Of a stretch of DNA of 64,000 nucleotides, positions 55,273 through 64,000 are shown piece by piece (within the stretch, counting starts at the first letter, position 1; the number at the start of each line of letters is the position of its first letter). A program made the translations under genes and the position numbers. The stretch is taken from contig MU271155.1 in the NCBI GenBank assembly GCA_021432605.1, positions 62,001 to 126,000 of the forward strand, read 5' to 3'. The stretch is from Coniochaeta sp. PMI_546. Its lineage: Eukaryota > Ascomycota > Sordariomycetes > Coniochaetales > Coniochaetaceae. The notes under the pieces were generated by a model. That model made no database searches. It was not told the DNA's origin and saw only the letters and a list, made by a program, of their open reading frames with translations.

Positions 55273-58158
55273 CTAGGACATCATCCACCGAGTAGCGAAG
55301 CCGAGAGCAAAGGCCGCGACGCCGGCAGCAGCCGCCATACCGATCTTCTTCCAGGAGGAGAAAGATGGCTGGGGTGACTGTGCTGTCACGACGGGAGGCG
55401 CAGAAGCGACGGCCTGGGCAATTAGCAAGCTCGGGAGGGGGGGATTATACATACCTGGTACCTGCGGCAGCGCTCGCGGCACCTTCCGGCAGGAAGAGGG
55501 GCCGGTCCAGGGGGAAGCGGGGCCGTCCTGGAACTTGACGGTGTCGGCATCCTCGTCGTCCTCGTCCACCCATCTGGCATTCTGCGGAGTCGCAGGGCCG
55601 TCCTGGCAGTTCAGGGTATCGCCGTCCTCGTCCACAAATATGACATTCTGCGGATGAGGAGACAGAGGCCGAGGAGTAGGAGATTGAGACCAAGGAACGG
55701 GAGAGCCAGGGCGAGTGGCAGGAGGAGACGGAGGCGGAGACCAAGGAACGGGAGAGTCAGGGCGAGTAGCAGGAGGAGACGAAGACCAAGGAACAGGGGA
55801 GTCAGGGCGAACAGCAGGAGAATTCATCATGCCGAGAGCCTCTCTCAGTTCCTGGACTTGGCGCTCCAGTTCCTTTTCACGGGACCGCTGGAAGCCGGGC
55901 GAGCAGCGGCCCTGGAAGGTGACCTCCGGTGGGGTAACGGTCCGGCTGAAGTCGTAGGTAAAGTCCGAGTCGTCCTCCATGTACTTGCGGGGGTGCTTCC
56001 TGGGTGGTGGCTCCTCATCCTTCCACCAGCACCGAGGTGGGGTCAGACTGTACCCGGTTATGCCACCGTGGAGGATTGAAGGCGTCTCTGGTCGGGAAGG
56101 AGGTTCCGGAGTGCCGTCACGGGCTCTGGCCATCATGGCAGCGAGCTGATACATGGGTATGCTGCCGTCCATGAGGTCGTCCGACAGGTCAACGTCGCTG
56201 GGCACCAAGTGTGACGGATCCGGGGTAGGCTCCCTGGGTCCCGGTGGAGGGGTGAGGACGCGACCGGCAATCTGATCGTCCAGAGGTAGCTTAGAGAGCC
56301 GGCGCCAAAGGTCAAGCTGGGAATCGCTAGGAGATGGCACGTTGCTTGGGTACAACTCCGACGTGTTCGGGCTGGACCACGTGAGGTGCATTGTCTTGAG
56401 TATACCGGGAGCGAACGTCTGCGGAACCGTTGCCTTAGGCGTCTGAACAAGAGGCTGAATAGGGGACCGAACAGGAGGCCAAACAGGAGATGGAACAGGA
56501 GACCGAACAGGAGATGGGACAGGAGACCGGACAGGAGACTGGATAGGAGACCGGACAGGAGACCGGACAGGCCGCCGGGCAGGAGAACGAACCGGAATGA
56601 GAGACGGCCGGGGACAAAGGAAACGACTGACCGGGCGCTGAAGTTGAGCAGCGGGAGGTTCCTCGGGAACGGAGGCGAGAGCAGGTTCCTGGACGCCGCT
56701 GCGGAGCTTGGCGGCCTTGGCCTCACGGAATTGACGAATGACTTCTGCGGCGGTCGCCGGGAACACCTTGATCGGCCGTTTGGGAGGACGCCATGAGAGG
56801 TCAGAGGGTGAGATCGGACCGGGGCGAGCTGGAGGAGAGATGTGACGAGGCGAGACGGGAGTAAGCGACTTCGGAACAGGGCGGGCTGCAAGAGGCGAGA
56901 TCGTCACACAGCGGATTGGAGACAGCGAGAGATGCGGAGGCGAGACTGGAACAGGCAAGACCGGAACAGGGCGGGCCGCAACAGGCGAGATCGCAAGAGA
57001 GCGGATCGGAGAAAGCGACAGATGCGGAGGCGAGACACGAGCAGACAGAATCGGGTTCAGACGGAACGGGATAGGAGAGAAGCAAGAAGGTGAGATCGGA
57101 GCAGGACGGATCGGAGAAGGCGAAACAATCGGAGGTGAGACGCAAGTTGGCATGACGCGAGAGAGCTTGACGGGCTGAGGCGTAACGGGACGAGGCGTGA
57201 CCTCTGGACTCGAGACGCCGGCCTTGGCTGCGGCAGCCTCCTCGGCAGCGACAACGCGATTGTAGAAGTACCTGATGCCAGGACAAGGACCCGCCTTGGA
57301 AAAGGGACGAAGAGGAGAAGGAGATGAGCGCGGAACAAGACCAACCTTGGGTGAGGGCTTCACAGGTGAAGGCGAGAGCAGACCTGGATCAACCTTGGGG
57401 GAGGCCTCCTCACGTGCGAGTCTGAGCTGCTCCTCGCGTTCCTCGGCAGCGAGTACCGAAGCCCAGGCCTGCTTGATGCCGAAAGGACGGAACCTGGGGA
57501 AGGGACGAATAGGAGAAGGAGAGCGAAGAGAGACAGATGGACCAGAAGATGGACCAGAAGACAAGACAGGGTGGTGTTGAACCGCCGTGCCGGAAGAGCC
57601 AGAACCAGAACCAGAACCAGAACCAGACGAAGACGAGGAGCCAGGGAGGTCCTCAATCGCCTTGGCATCAGATAAACAACCCGAACTCGGGGACGCACTA
57701 GAAAGAAAAGCAGAAGCAGTAGCAGAAACAACAACAGCAGCAGCCGTAGCCGCGGCAACAAAAGCAGATTTTTTTTGGGTTTTGGTGTTTTCACGTTTTT
57801 TTGTTGTTTTGTCATCAGTGGCAAAAGCAGAAGCAGAACGATCCGGATCGACCACGGCTGTGGAAGTAGAGGAGACGACAGAAAACGGGCGAGCGCGGAC
57901 TGCGGAATGTGTGGCGTTCCGAGATGATGTGGCACATGGGAGTTGGTGCTGGACACGAACCAGCGACCCAGAAGGCAATCCAGAGGAGGCCTGGGCCGAC
58001 GCGAAGGGGTGTTGGACATTAACCAACGACTGGCCAGACAGACGAGCCAACTGACGTTGACGGGTTGCCAGGGCAGCCGACGAGTAGAACCGGACTGGAA
58101 CCGGAGACGCACGGGTGTTGGCCGTGGCCGAAGCATTGGAAGCAGCGAAGCGAGGCAT
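55273..58158 (-). CDS. Orphan proline/serine-rich repetitive protein with mitochondrial-type N-terminus
   Basis: An uninterrupted ORF of 961 residues starts at the ATG at 58158. No acidic residue occurs before D104, and Arg/Ser/Ala dominate (VRFYSSAALATRQRQLARL), as in a mitochondrial presequence. A hydrophobic Ala/Val segment lies at 131-155, and a second one at the extreme C-terminus (939-961, after FSSWKKIG), like a tail anchor. Between them the protein is built of short repeats: SPIRP-type units, two units containing SPPHLSLSPIR, eleven tetrapeptides of [RP]SPV type (528-571), three SPVPWS units, and a duplicated VDEDxDT/QDGPA unit. A short coiled coil (EKELERQVQELREAL) is present. The promoter has a TATATA box and a CT tract. 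I do not recognise any homologue. The function is unknown. Confidence 0.7.
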   Translation of the reverse strand: MPRFAASNASATANTRASPVPVRFYSSAALATRQRQLARLSGQSLVNVQHPFASAQASSGLPSGSLVRVQHQLPCATSSRNATHSAVRARPFSVVSSTSTAVVDPDRSASAFATDDKTTKKRENTKTQKKSAFVAAATAAAVVVSATASAFLSSASPSSGCLSDAKAIEDLPGSSSSSGSGSGSGSGSSGTAVQHHPVLSSGPSSGPSVSLRSPSPIRPFPRFRPFGIKQAWASVLAAEEREEQLRLAREEASPKVDPGLLSPSPVKPSPKVGLVPRSSPSPLRPFSKAGPCPGIRYFYNRVVAAEEAAAAKAGVSSPEVTPRPVTPQPVKLSRVMPTCVSPPIVSPSPIRPAPISPSCFSPIPFRLNPILSARVSPPHLSLSPIRSLAISPVAARPVPVLPVPVSPPHLSLSPIRCVTISPLAARPVPKSLTPVSPRHISPPARPGPISPSDLSWRPPKRPIKVFPATAAEVIRQFREAKAAKLRSGVQEPALASVPEEPPAAQLQRPVSRFLCPRPSLIPVRSPARRPVRSPVRSPIQSPVRSPVPSPVRSPVPSPVWPPVRSPIQPLVQTPKATVPQTFAPGILKTMHLTWSSPNTSELYPSNVPSPSDSQLDLWRRLSKLPLDDQIAGRVLTPPPGPREPTPDPSHLVPSDVDLSDDLMDGSIPMYQLAAMMARARDGTPEPPSRPETPSILHGGITGYSLTPPRCWWKDEEPPPRKHPRKYMEDDSDFTYDFSRTVTPPEVTFQGRCSPGFQRSREKELERQVQELREALGMMNSPAVRPDSPVPWSSSPPATRPDSPVPWSPPPSPPATRPGSPVPWSQSPTPRPLSPHPQNVIFVDEDGDTLNCQDGPATPQNARWVDEDDEDADTVKFQDGPASPWTGPSSCRKVPRALPQVPGMYNPPLPSLLIAQAVASAPPVVTAQSPQPSFSSWKKIGMAAAAGVAAFALGFATRWMMS
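56446..56577 (-). repeat. 12-bp minisatellite encoding [RP]SPV tetrapeptides
   Basis: Eleven consecutive 12-bp units run on the minus strand, consensus (C/A)G(G/A)TCTCCTGTC-like. They are read as RRPV, RSPV, RSPI, QSPV, RSPV, PSPV, RSPV, PSPV, WPPV, RSPI and QPLV. The unit is a multiple of three, so copy-number change keeps the frame of the orphan ORF. Confidence 0.85.
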
Positions 58159-58197
58159 TCTGAACAGCGGTCAGACAGCAAGCGAGCATGGGAAGTG

Positions 58198-58260
58198 TGA
58201 AGAAAGAAAAGAAGAGAACAGGAGGAAGTTTGGGGACCACCTGCCCATCACTATATACTT
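58198..58260 (-). promoter_or_regulatory. Core promoter of orphan repeat gene
   Basis: On the minus strand AAGTATATAG (58260-58251) is a good TATA element about 93 bp before the ATG at 58158. It is followed by a CT-rich stretch (58224-58198), the usual arrangement at fungal transcription starts. Confidence 0.6.
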
Positions 58261-58273
58261 TTGCGTGTGGCCC

Positions 58274-58547
58274 GAGCGTAATGAGTGATTGCGCCAGTTG
58301 CAGTAAACTCAAAAAGGTGACCGCTCGCTGAAAGTAATCAGTGATTGTGTTGCAATAAACTCAAAAAAGGCGACCACTCGCTGAAAGAGGCGGGCGGTAT
58401 GGAGTGTTGGGAGCGTAATGAGTGATTGCGCCAGTTGCAGTAAACTCAAAAAGGTGACCGCTCGCTGAAAGTAATCAGTGATTGTGTTGCAATAAACTCA
58501 AAAAAGGCGACCACTCGCTGAAAAAGGCGGGCGGAATGGAGTGTTGG
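58274..58547. repeat. Nested tandem repeat, two 137-bp units
   Basis: Units 58274-58410 and 58411-58547 differ at only about two bases. Each unit itself contains two related halves (58276-58333 with 58334-58386; 58413-58470 with 58471-58523) sharing GTAAT(G/C)AGTGATTG, TAAACTCAAAAA and GACC(G/A)CTCGCTGAAA. The block begins about 115 bp upstream of the orphan gene start, just beyond its TATA box. Confidence 0.95.
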
Positions 58548-59224
58548 CAGGCAAAAAGGGGGTCCTGGGGGATCAGAAAGGGAGTCATTGGGGACGTGAC
58601 AACACCGTGCGGGAGACGGTGCGTGGGCCGCGAGGAGCTTGCTGAGGACGTCGACGACGAGAAGTCGTATGCGTGGACGGGACTCCATCTAATGGCCATC
58701 GGAGTCTTGTAGATAGGAAGCAGGAGATCCTCTGACAGCAAACCGCTTTCTCTAGAACGTCCCAGGTGGCGAGATATCCGTGTCAGAAGGGGAAATCGAG
58801 CAGAAATGAGTGACCCAGAGACGAGGTGGACGTTCGCGTCGACACCGCGTTGCGCCGGGCATGCGCCGAAAATCTAAGCACAGTGCGTTAAACAGAAGGA
58901 GCCAGAGATACCAAATCGTGAGTTTGACGGCCTCATCAATGATTGCGCGGTCGTGATGGAAGGAAATAGGAGCCATCACCTCTGTTTTGGCAGCCAGCGT
59001 GACTCACCGTATGAATTACCACAACAACCGTATTAGGAAGTGTAGCACATTGGCCCACAGACGCCACGTCCACGGCATAAGTCGATATGGCAGATGACCA
59101 AGAGAAAACACGACCAGGAGGCACTGGATAAGATAACCGCTGTCTGATTGTCGCTGTCTAGCACGGAAAGAAATGCTGATACAATGCCGATCACTTAACT
59201 CGTCCACGCTGTAAAACGGGCAGG
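58548..59224. other. Spacer between nested repeat and PAN2
   Basis: This is 677 bp with only short open frames and no recognisable domain. It holds the 3' flank of PAN2 and the distal upstream region of the orphan gene. Confidence 0.5.
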
Positions 59225-62200
59225 TCACCTCCGCAAGGGCGAGTCTTTCCCAGGCGTCCATACAGGTGCAACCCCAAGTCCACTTCCGGGCACTTGCCCA
59301 GAAGCACCGGGTCTCCTCGGTGTTGTCGGACCGGGAGCACCTTCCACCGATATAGGAGGCGTGTCCGTCCGCTGGACAACCTGGTCATCCCGCCTCGGAG
59401 CCTTGAAGTTCATGTCTCTCCCCACACGATAGATTTCCTGCAGAATAGTCTCGAACACACCAGCATCCTCAAACTCTAGGTACCGCCGATACAGCTTCAG
59501 GGCTGTCCTAGCGTCCTCAATCGAATCGTGTGTTTCCATTTGGATGTCTTCCTTCAACAAGAACCACGCGAGGAACGCCAAGGACAACTTGCGCAGTCGG
59601 CTCTTGAGGTAGAACAACTCGATCGTGTCGATGATCTGCGATCGTGGAACTTGAATGTTGATAACACGGAAGTCCTGTCGCAGACCGTGGCCCAGGAATT
59701 GACAGCCCAGGTTCAGCAATACCCACAGCTTCTTGTAGGCCACTTTGAGGGAGACGAGGTTGTGCTTCGATGTCCGAGGGTCGAGATCGCTGGGTGTGAT
59801 GCCCGAGTATAGCGTCAGATAGTCGACAACTGGTTCCTTTATGGCGATGTAGTCGTCGATGAATGGTAAGCCCTCGTTCTCTCCTTGGCCGCGGACGACG
59901 GAGACTCTCGCTAACGCGTGTGACATTGGCCGTATAGTCTCCCTCTGTCCGTCCGAGTTCATCTGAATTTCCGGCTGCTTGAGGGAAACAAACTCGGTGT
60001 CGAGCGCGATGATGGTGTGCGCCCCTGGTCGCTCGTCAGGCTTTAGGACCTCGTAGGTCTTCTCTTCAGACGGGCCTCCCGGGTCCGTGAACAGGATACT
60101 CGTGTCGAGGTTGTCAATCCATTCTGTGCTCTGTCGGTTGTTGGCGGCCTTCAATTGGAAGACCAAGACCGAAGGCATCTTCCAGCCGGCATTGAAGGTC
60201 AGAGCCTCGGCGGCGGGGACAGGCCGTACCGAGAAGTCATTGAAGAGGTGCCATCGACTCTCCCCAGGAGGTGTCGGTTCGGAGTGGGAGACTACACCTT
60301 GGTCAGTCTCAAGGACGACCATCAAAGTTGTTGAGGAATAAAAAGAAAATGATAACATGACGAAAAGGGAACATGGCTCGGCCGCTGGCCCGACAGCAAC
60401 GTGCTTCGACGACGACGACGCGCCCTACACGGAATGCATGGAAACAACGAAGGAGCGGGAGAAACGAGGCCTCGACCACGACAATCTACCCAACCTTGAC
60501 GGCAAGGAATTGGAGACACAAGCATACAACGGGGTACAATATCAAACACATCGACGGTAGACGAGACCGCCAGATCTGAACGGCAACGCAGAAACCACGA
60601 CGACGGCACAGACTATGAGCCAACAAGGACCAGCCGAGACGAAGACACGATCTCAACATACAGCCGTGGACCTGGCGATAACAGGGAACTGCGTGACAGC
60701 ACAGAACGCCTGCGCAGAAACCATTGTGTACGCCGGGCCATAAGGAGACAAGGGCAACAACACAAAACTCCATGGAAGACGGTGATCTCCACGAGCAGAG
60801 TGGATGGACTCGACCGGCAGGTCTCCGAGGCGCAAAAGGCCCACGCGGGTGAAAAATCAACAGGGGAATAAGGAACCATGCAAGACACACGAAGAATCGA
60901 AGAAACTAGCACAACTCACCATTAACCATGCCAACCAGATGGCCCCTGGCCCCCTGCTCCCCACCCTCAACGTTAACCACGACGCCAACAAGCGAATACA
61001 CCGTGACAGGGTGCATCCCCCTCTGCAGATGCAGCTTGAGGTCCTCCCCCTCATAGCAAAAGAACTGCCCGGTATGGTCGACAATCACCCCAATCTCCTC
61101 GGGCAACCAACCGGGCGTCGCCCACAGCCGGCGGTGCTCCTGGGTCTGGACGGCGGCGTTCAGCGTCAGCACGGCGGGGATGTTGTGGATCGTCTTGCGC
61201 GTCTGCAGGGTCTGGTACCGCTGGCACCGGCTGCACCACCCCTTGGACGTGGTCTCGCGCTCGACGCTGGTCTTGAGGACCTGGGAGAAGGTGGTCTTCA
61301 CCGCGCGTCCGCCGCGGGGGACGGACTTGGGTTGCGGGTAGATTAGGTCGTTAACGTAGGTTGAACCTGGGCGGGTGGATTCGTTGCGGCAGTTGTTGCA
61401 GCGGATGGAGGATACTGCGGAGGTTGCGAGGAGGCGGGAGAGGAGGTCTTCTTGGTCGACGGGAGAGGGGAGGTTGAAAAGGTTTCTTTCGAGGGTGGTT
61501 GAGGCTGGCGGGATGCTGCGGTAGTCGTTTGATATCCGGTCCAGAAGGAAGCGAGTTAGGCCTTGTATCATGACGGACGGGGTTGAGCTGTGGACTTCTT
61601 CTTCGAGTAGGCCCAGGGGTGCGGCTAGGAATGGTCAGCAAATAGCGACGCATACGAGCACGAGACGGCGGATGTACCTTGAGGGTGGTTGCTCAACGCT
61701 TTCAGCATGTTTGACGCTTGACACGTTGACCCTTCGGCCTTCTGCAACATATCGAAGACATAGCCCAGCTCGCACAACAGACACGGGTCGCTGAGACACG
61801 CCGTCGCAGCGTGCTGGAGTGCCAGGTTGCGGACCAGCGGGGTATAGTTCATGACCTGCAACAGTGAATTGGCGTAAGAGTTGGAGATGTGATTCTCCAG
61901 ACCCGCATACCGGGTTTTGTTATAATAACTGACAGCCATGTTTAGCTAGACTCTTCTTGAGGTTCACGTCGCAGAGACTCACCCAAAGTCGAAATCATCC
62001 ACACCGAACTTGCTGTACTTGATCTCGACATTCTTGTACATGGCCGACGCGTCAGGCTTCAGACTCTCGAGCTCCCTATTCGAGGCCTGTTCCACTGCCT
62101 GCGCTATCTCGGCAGGCGCAGTGAGCCCGGACGATTTGGCCATCTCGCGCGCCTTCTCGCTCAGGAACTTGGGCGGCTGTAGTGCGTTGGCCGAGAGACC

Positions 62201-63770
62201 GGCGGAGCGCGTGTTCTCGGCCTGGTTGCGGCGCATGCCGCGTGTGTTGCGCCCGTACAAGCCCCATTCAGTCTGTTTCAGGCCGGCGAGAAATGCAGGG
62301 TCGTACTTAACGGGCGGTGCACCGACGTCGGAAATCAGGTTTGGGGGCCATGCTGAGGCGAGGATCTCGCGGTAGTATGGCATGCCGATGGTGTTCAGAG
62401 GTGTCTCGCCGGCCCAGTCGATGGTCGGGGCGGGTTCCTCTGGCTCCGCGAACTCGACCGGCTGGGCATATTCGGCAAAGTGGATTTTGGACGGGGATCC
62501 CCACAGATGGATATTCGACTCGGAGTCTGCCATTGCGAGAGCCTCGCCTGAGGGAGCGATCTCGACCATGTTCAGGTAAGAGAGCACGTTCGCGTATCTG
62601 ACTTTACTCGTGTTAGGATTCATGATGTCGACAACATGCATCTGGCCCTGCTGCGAGACAACGAAGCTCGTGGTCAGCATTCTCGGGTGCATCCGCACAT
62701 AAGCCGCCAGCGGCGGAAAAGGGATCGGGCTCATGGAAGTCATGTTCTTGAGATCGAAGACGTTGACATAGGGGTCGAGCATGTAGGTCTGCGCGGACTG
62801 CTGCTTTAGGGATCCGCCGCACGTGACGATGAAGTCGTTCTGCGCGTCCATATCATTGATGTACGAGGTGTGGGCATTCCAAGTCTTGACGATCTTGAAG
62901 GATATTGGATCTAGCATATCGACATGGCCGGTCTTGGTGGCTGCGCATATGTATCGGCTCTTTTTCATGATGGTATAATGATGCTCGGTAGGGACCTGTC
63001 ATGGTGAGTGCCTGTGGTCCAAAGGCTTTGCTTACGTGTGGGCGGTAACTGACCTGTTTTACTACCTCGCCCTTGTTGATATCGATGACGAACATCGTGT
63101 CTTGCGACCCTGCGACGAGGATTTCCGAGGCACCTTTGGATGTGAAGCTCATGCAGTGCAGGTCCTTCATGTCTTCGTGTCTAGACCACCAGGCATATCA
63201 GAACTGACTTTCCACAGCCAAAAGACCAACCGACTACGCATACCGTATGTTCCATATTGGCAGCCCCCGACGCATTGCCATGTGCACGGTCCGAGGGCCG
63301 AGGGCGATGACGCCCTTGTCATGGAAGAGAAGCTGACGGACCGGGCCATCGGTAGGAGGGTGTATCCTGAAAGAGGTGTATCGCTGGAGTTCGGTTCCAT
63401 ATAGGGAGAGGACACGGCCCTTTCATCATGTCAGCCTCGGGTTTCAACGGTCAACTATCGATCAATGGCTCGACCTACTCGATCGTTTCCTGTCCATAGA
63501 AGCTCTTGGCATGTATCGAAGGCGATGGTGGTTGGCGGCCGAGGAAACGGAGATTCGTTCGCGCCTGGCGGCGGAAAGGGAACGCGACCGACCTAGTTGG
63601 GGACAGTAGTCAGAAGATGTGCTCTGTCTCAGTCGTCCGTTGGAGCAGGGTCATCGCCGCGACAGCTTCGAGTGTCGGGCAGTCGAAATCGACACCAGCT
63701 TGGCGGGCCATACTCAATAATGACAAGGAGTGTAGATGATTCAGCTTACCTCGTCCCAGTCAGCGTCCAT
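59225..63770 (-). CDS. pan2: PAN2, catalytic subunit of the Pan2-Pan3 deadenylase
   Basis: Eight minus-strand exons (63770-63750, 63592-63479, 63419-63244, 63180-63054, 62995-61983, 61928-61678, 61624-60920, 60297-59225) give 1159 residues. The N-terminal WD40 propeller (about 1-330) has [34 protein letters not shown] and [16 protein letters not shown]. The Pan3-binding linker contains [12 protein letters not shown]. The inactive ubiquitin-hydrolase-like domain (484 to about 840) has [20 protein letters not shown] and the zinc-type pairs CNNC and CSRC. The DEDD 3'-5' exonuclease (about 895-1075) shows D902-T-E904 (ALDTEFV), LGHGLRQDF, and H1059/D1064 (HDSIEDA). The enzyme shortens poly(A) tails in the cytoplasm with Pan3. 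The seventh intron is 622 bp, against 53-157 bp for the others. Exon lengths sum to 3480 nt, supporting every junction. Confidence 0.94.
60298..60919 (-). other. Unusually long PAN2 intron (622 bp)
   Basis: Donor GTGAGTTG follows codon 802 and acceptor CCAAG precedes GGTGTAGTC. Splicing joins HLVGMVN to [18 protein letters not shown], which fits the family. The intron is strongly strand-biased: purine-rich on the plus strand, pyrimidine-rich on the minus. It has open frames on both strands, for example 134 codons on the minus strand (60486-60890) and 67-68 codons on the plus strand. Confidence 0.8.
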
Positions 63771-64000
63771 TATTTCCTACAGGTCACATCTTTTGAGGAG
63801 AATGTTAGGTGGGGAGAAGCTATACAGGACTTTTGAAGGGAAGTAAATGACGGCGACGCGACTAGAGATGATGCCGCAGAAAAGGCCCCTCCAAGAAAGA
63901 GCTGCGCCTAGCAATCGTCGGAGTATCGAAATCGGTCCCCACATCCAGATGCAAGCAGGGGGCAGCCTGAGTCTAAGGGCTGCACAAATGCACGCACGCG
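63771..64000. promoter_or_regulatory. PAN2 promoter region at window edge
   Basis: This 230-bp stretch upstream of the PAN2 start is cut by the window end. No other gene is visible in it. Confidence 0.4.

Noticed and set aside
55414-55454. 41-bp intron (GTATGT...TGCTAATTGCCCAG) near the 3' end of the orphan gene
   Set aside because: Good-looking signals, but removal shifts frame and destroys the hydrophobic C-terminus; a 48-bp version from GTACCA would keep frame but has a weak donor. Left unspliced, to be settled by RNA-seq.
56386-56796. Arg/Asn-rich plus-strand ORF with RRPNRR-type repeats
   Set aside because: Shadow frame of the 12-bp minisatellite in the orphan gene, where all frames stay open because the unit is a multiple of three.
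58274-58547. CRISPR-like direct repeats
   Set aside because: The repeats are contiguous, with no unique spacers, in a eukaryotic genome; this is a tandem duplication.

Overview
The window looks like nuclear DNA of a filamentous ascomycete (Pezizomycotina, probably Sordariomycetes). The evidence is the fungal gene set, the many 50-100 bp introns with GT(A/G)AGT donors and CTAAC/CTAAT-type branch sites, a heterokaryon-incompatibility (HET) domain gene, a secreted sedolisin protease, and intergenic clusters of TAGGTA/TACCTA words. No bacterial operon structure, rRNA, CRISPR array or functional tRNA was seen. Gene models were built by hand. Every spliced model given here keeps an open frame whose exon lengths sum to a multiple of three.

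Layout. 0-6 kb: a four-helix membrane protein, a cytochrome P450 and an F-box protein. 6-14 kb: the MYST/PHD acetyltransferase Sas3 diverging from a complex I MWFE (NDUFA1) subunit, then Ncs6 (tRNA thiolation) diverging from ribosomal protein eL8. 14-24 kb: a HET-domain gene, a PQ-loop membrane protein, a beta-carbonic anhydrase and an ornithine cyclodeaminase/mu-crystallin protein, separated by wide spacers. 24-43 kb: a probable TORC1 subunit (TCO89-like), the Tudor splicing factor Spf30, epsin, the Nup98-Nup96 precursor Nup145, the mitochondrial P-loop protein Ind1 and the nucleolar protein Bfr2/AATF. 43-45 kb: a small membrane protein and a PTS2-bearing peroxisomal thiolase. 45-50 kb: a gene-poor stretch with two copies of a tRNA-derived SINE-like element. 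50-64 kb: an acidic protein of unknown function, a sedolisin, an orphan 961-residue repetitive protein with a mitochondrial-type N-terminus, a nested tandem repeat just upstream of it, and PAN2 with an unusually long intron.

Most genes are unrelated housekeeping genes, and no biosynthetic cluster is evident. Several pairs share short divergent promoters: P450/F-box, sas3/MWFE, ncs6/eL8 and ind1/bfr2. The parts that look least ordinary are 45-50 kb (SINE-like copies) and 53-61 kb (repeat-built orphan gene, nested tandem repeats, long PAN2 intron).
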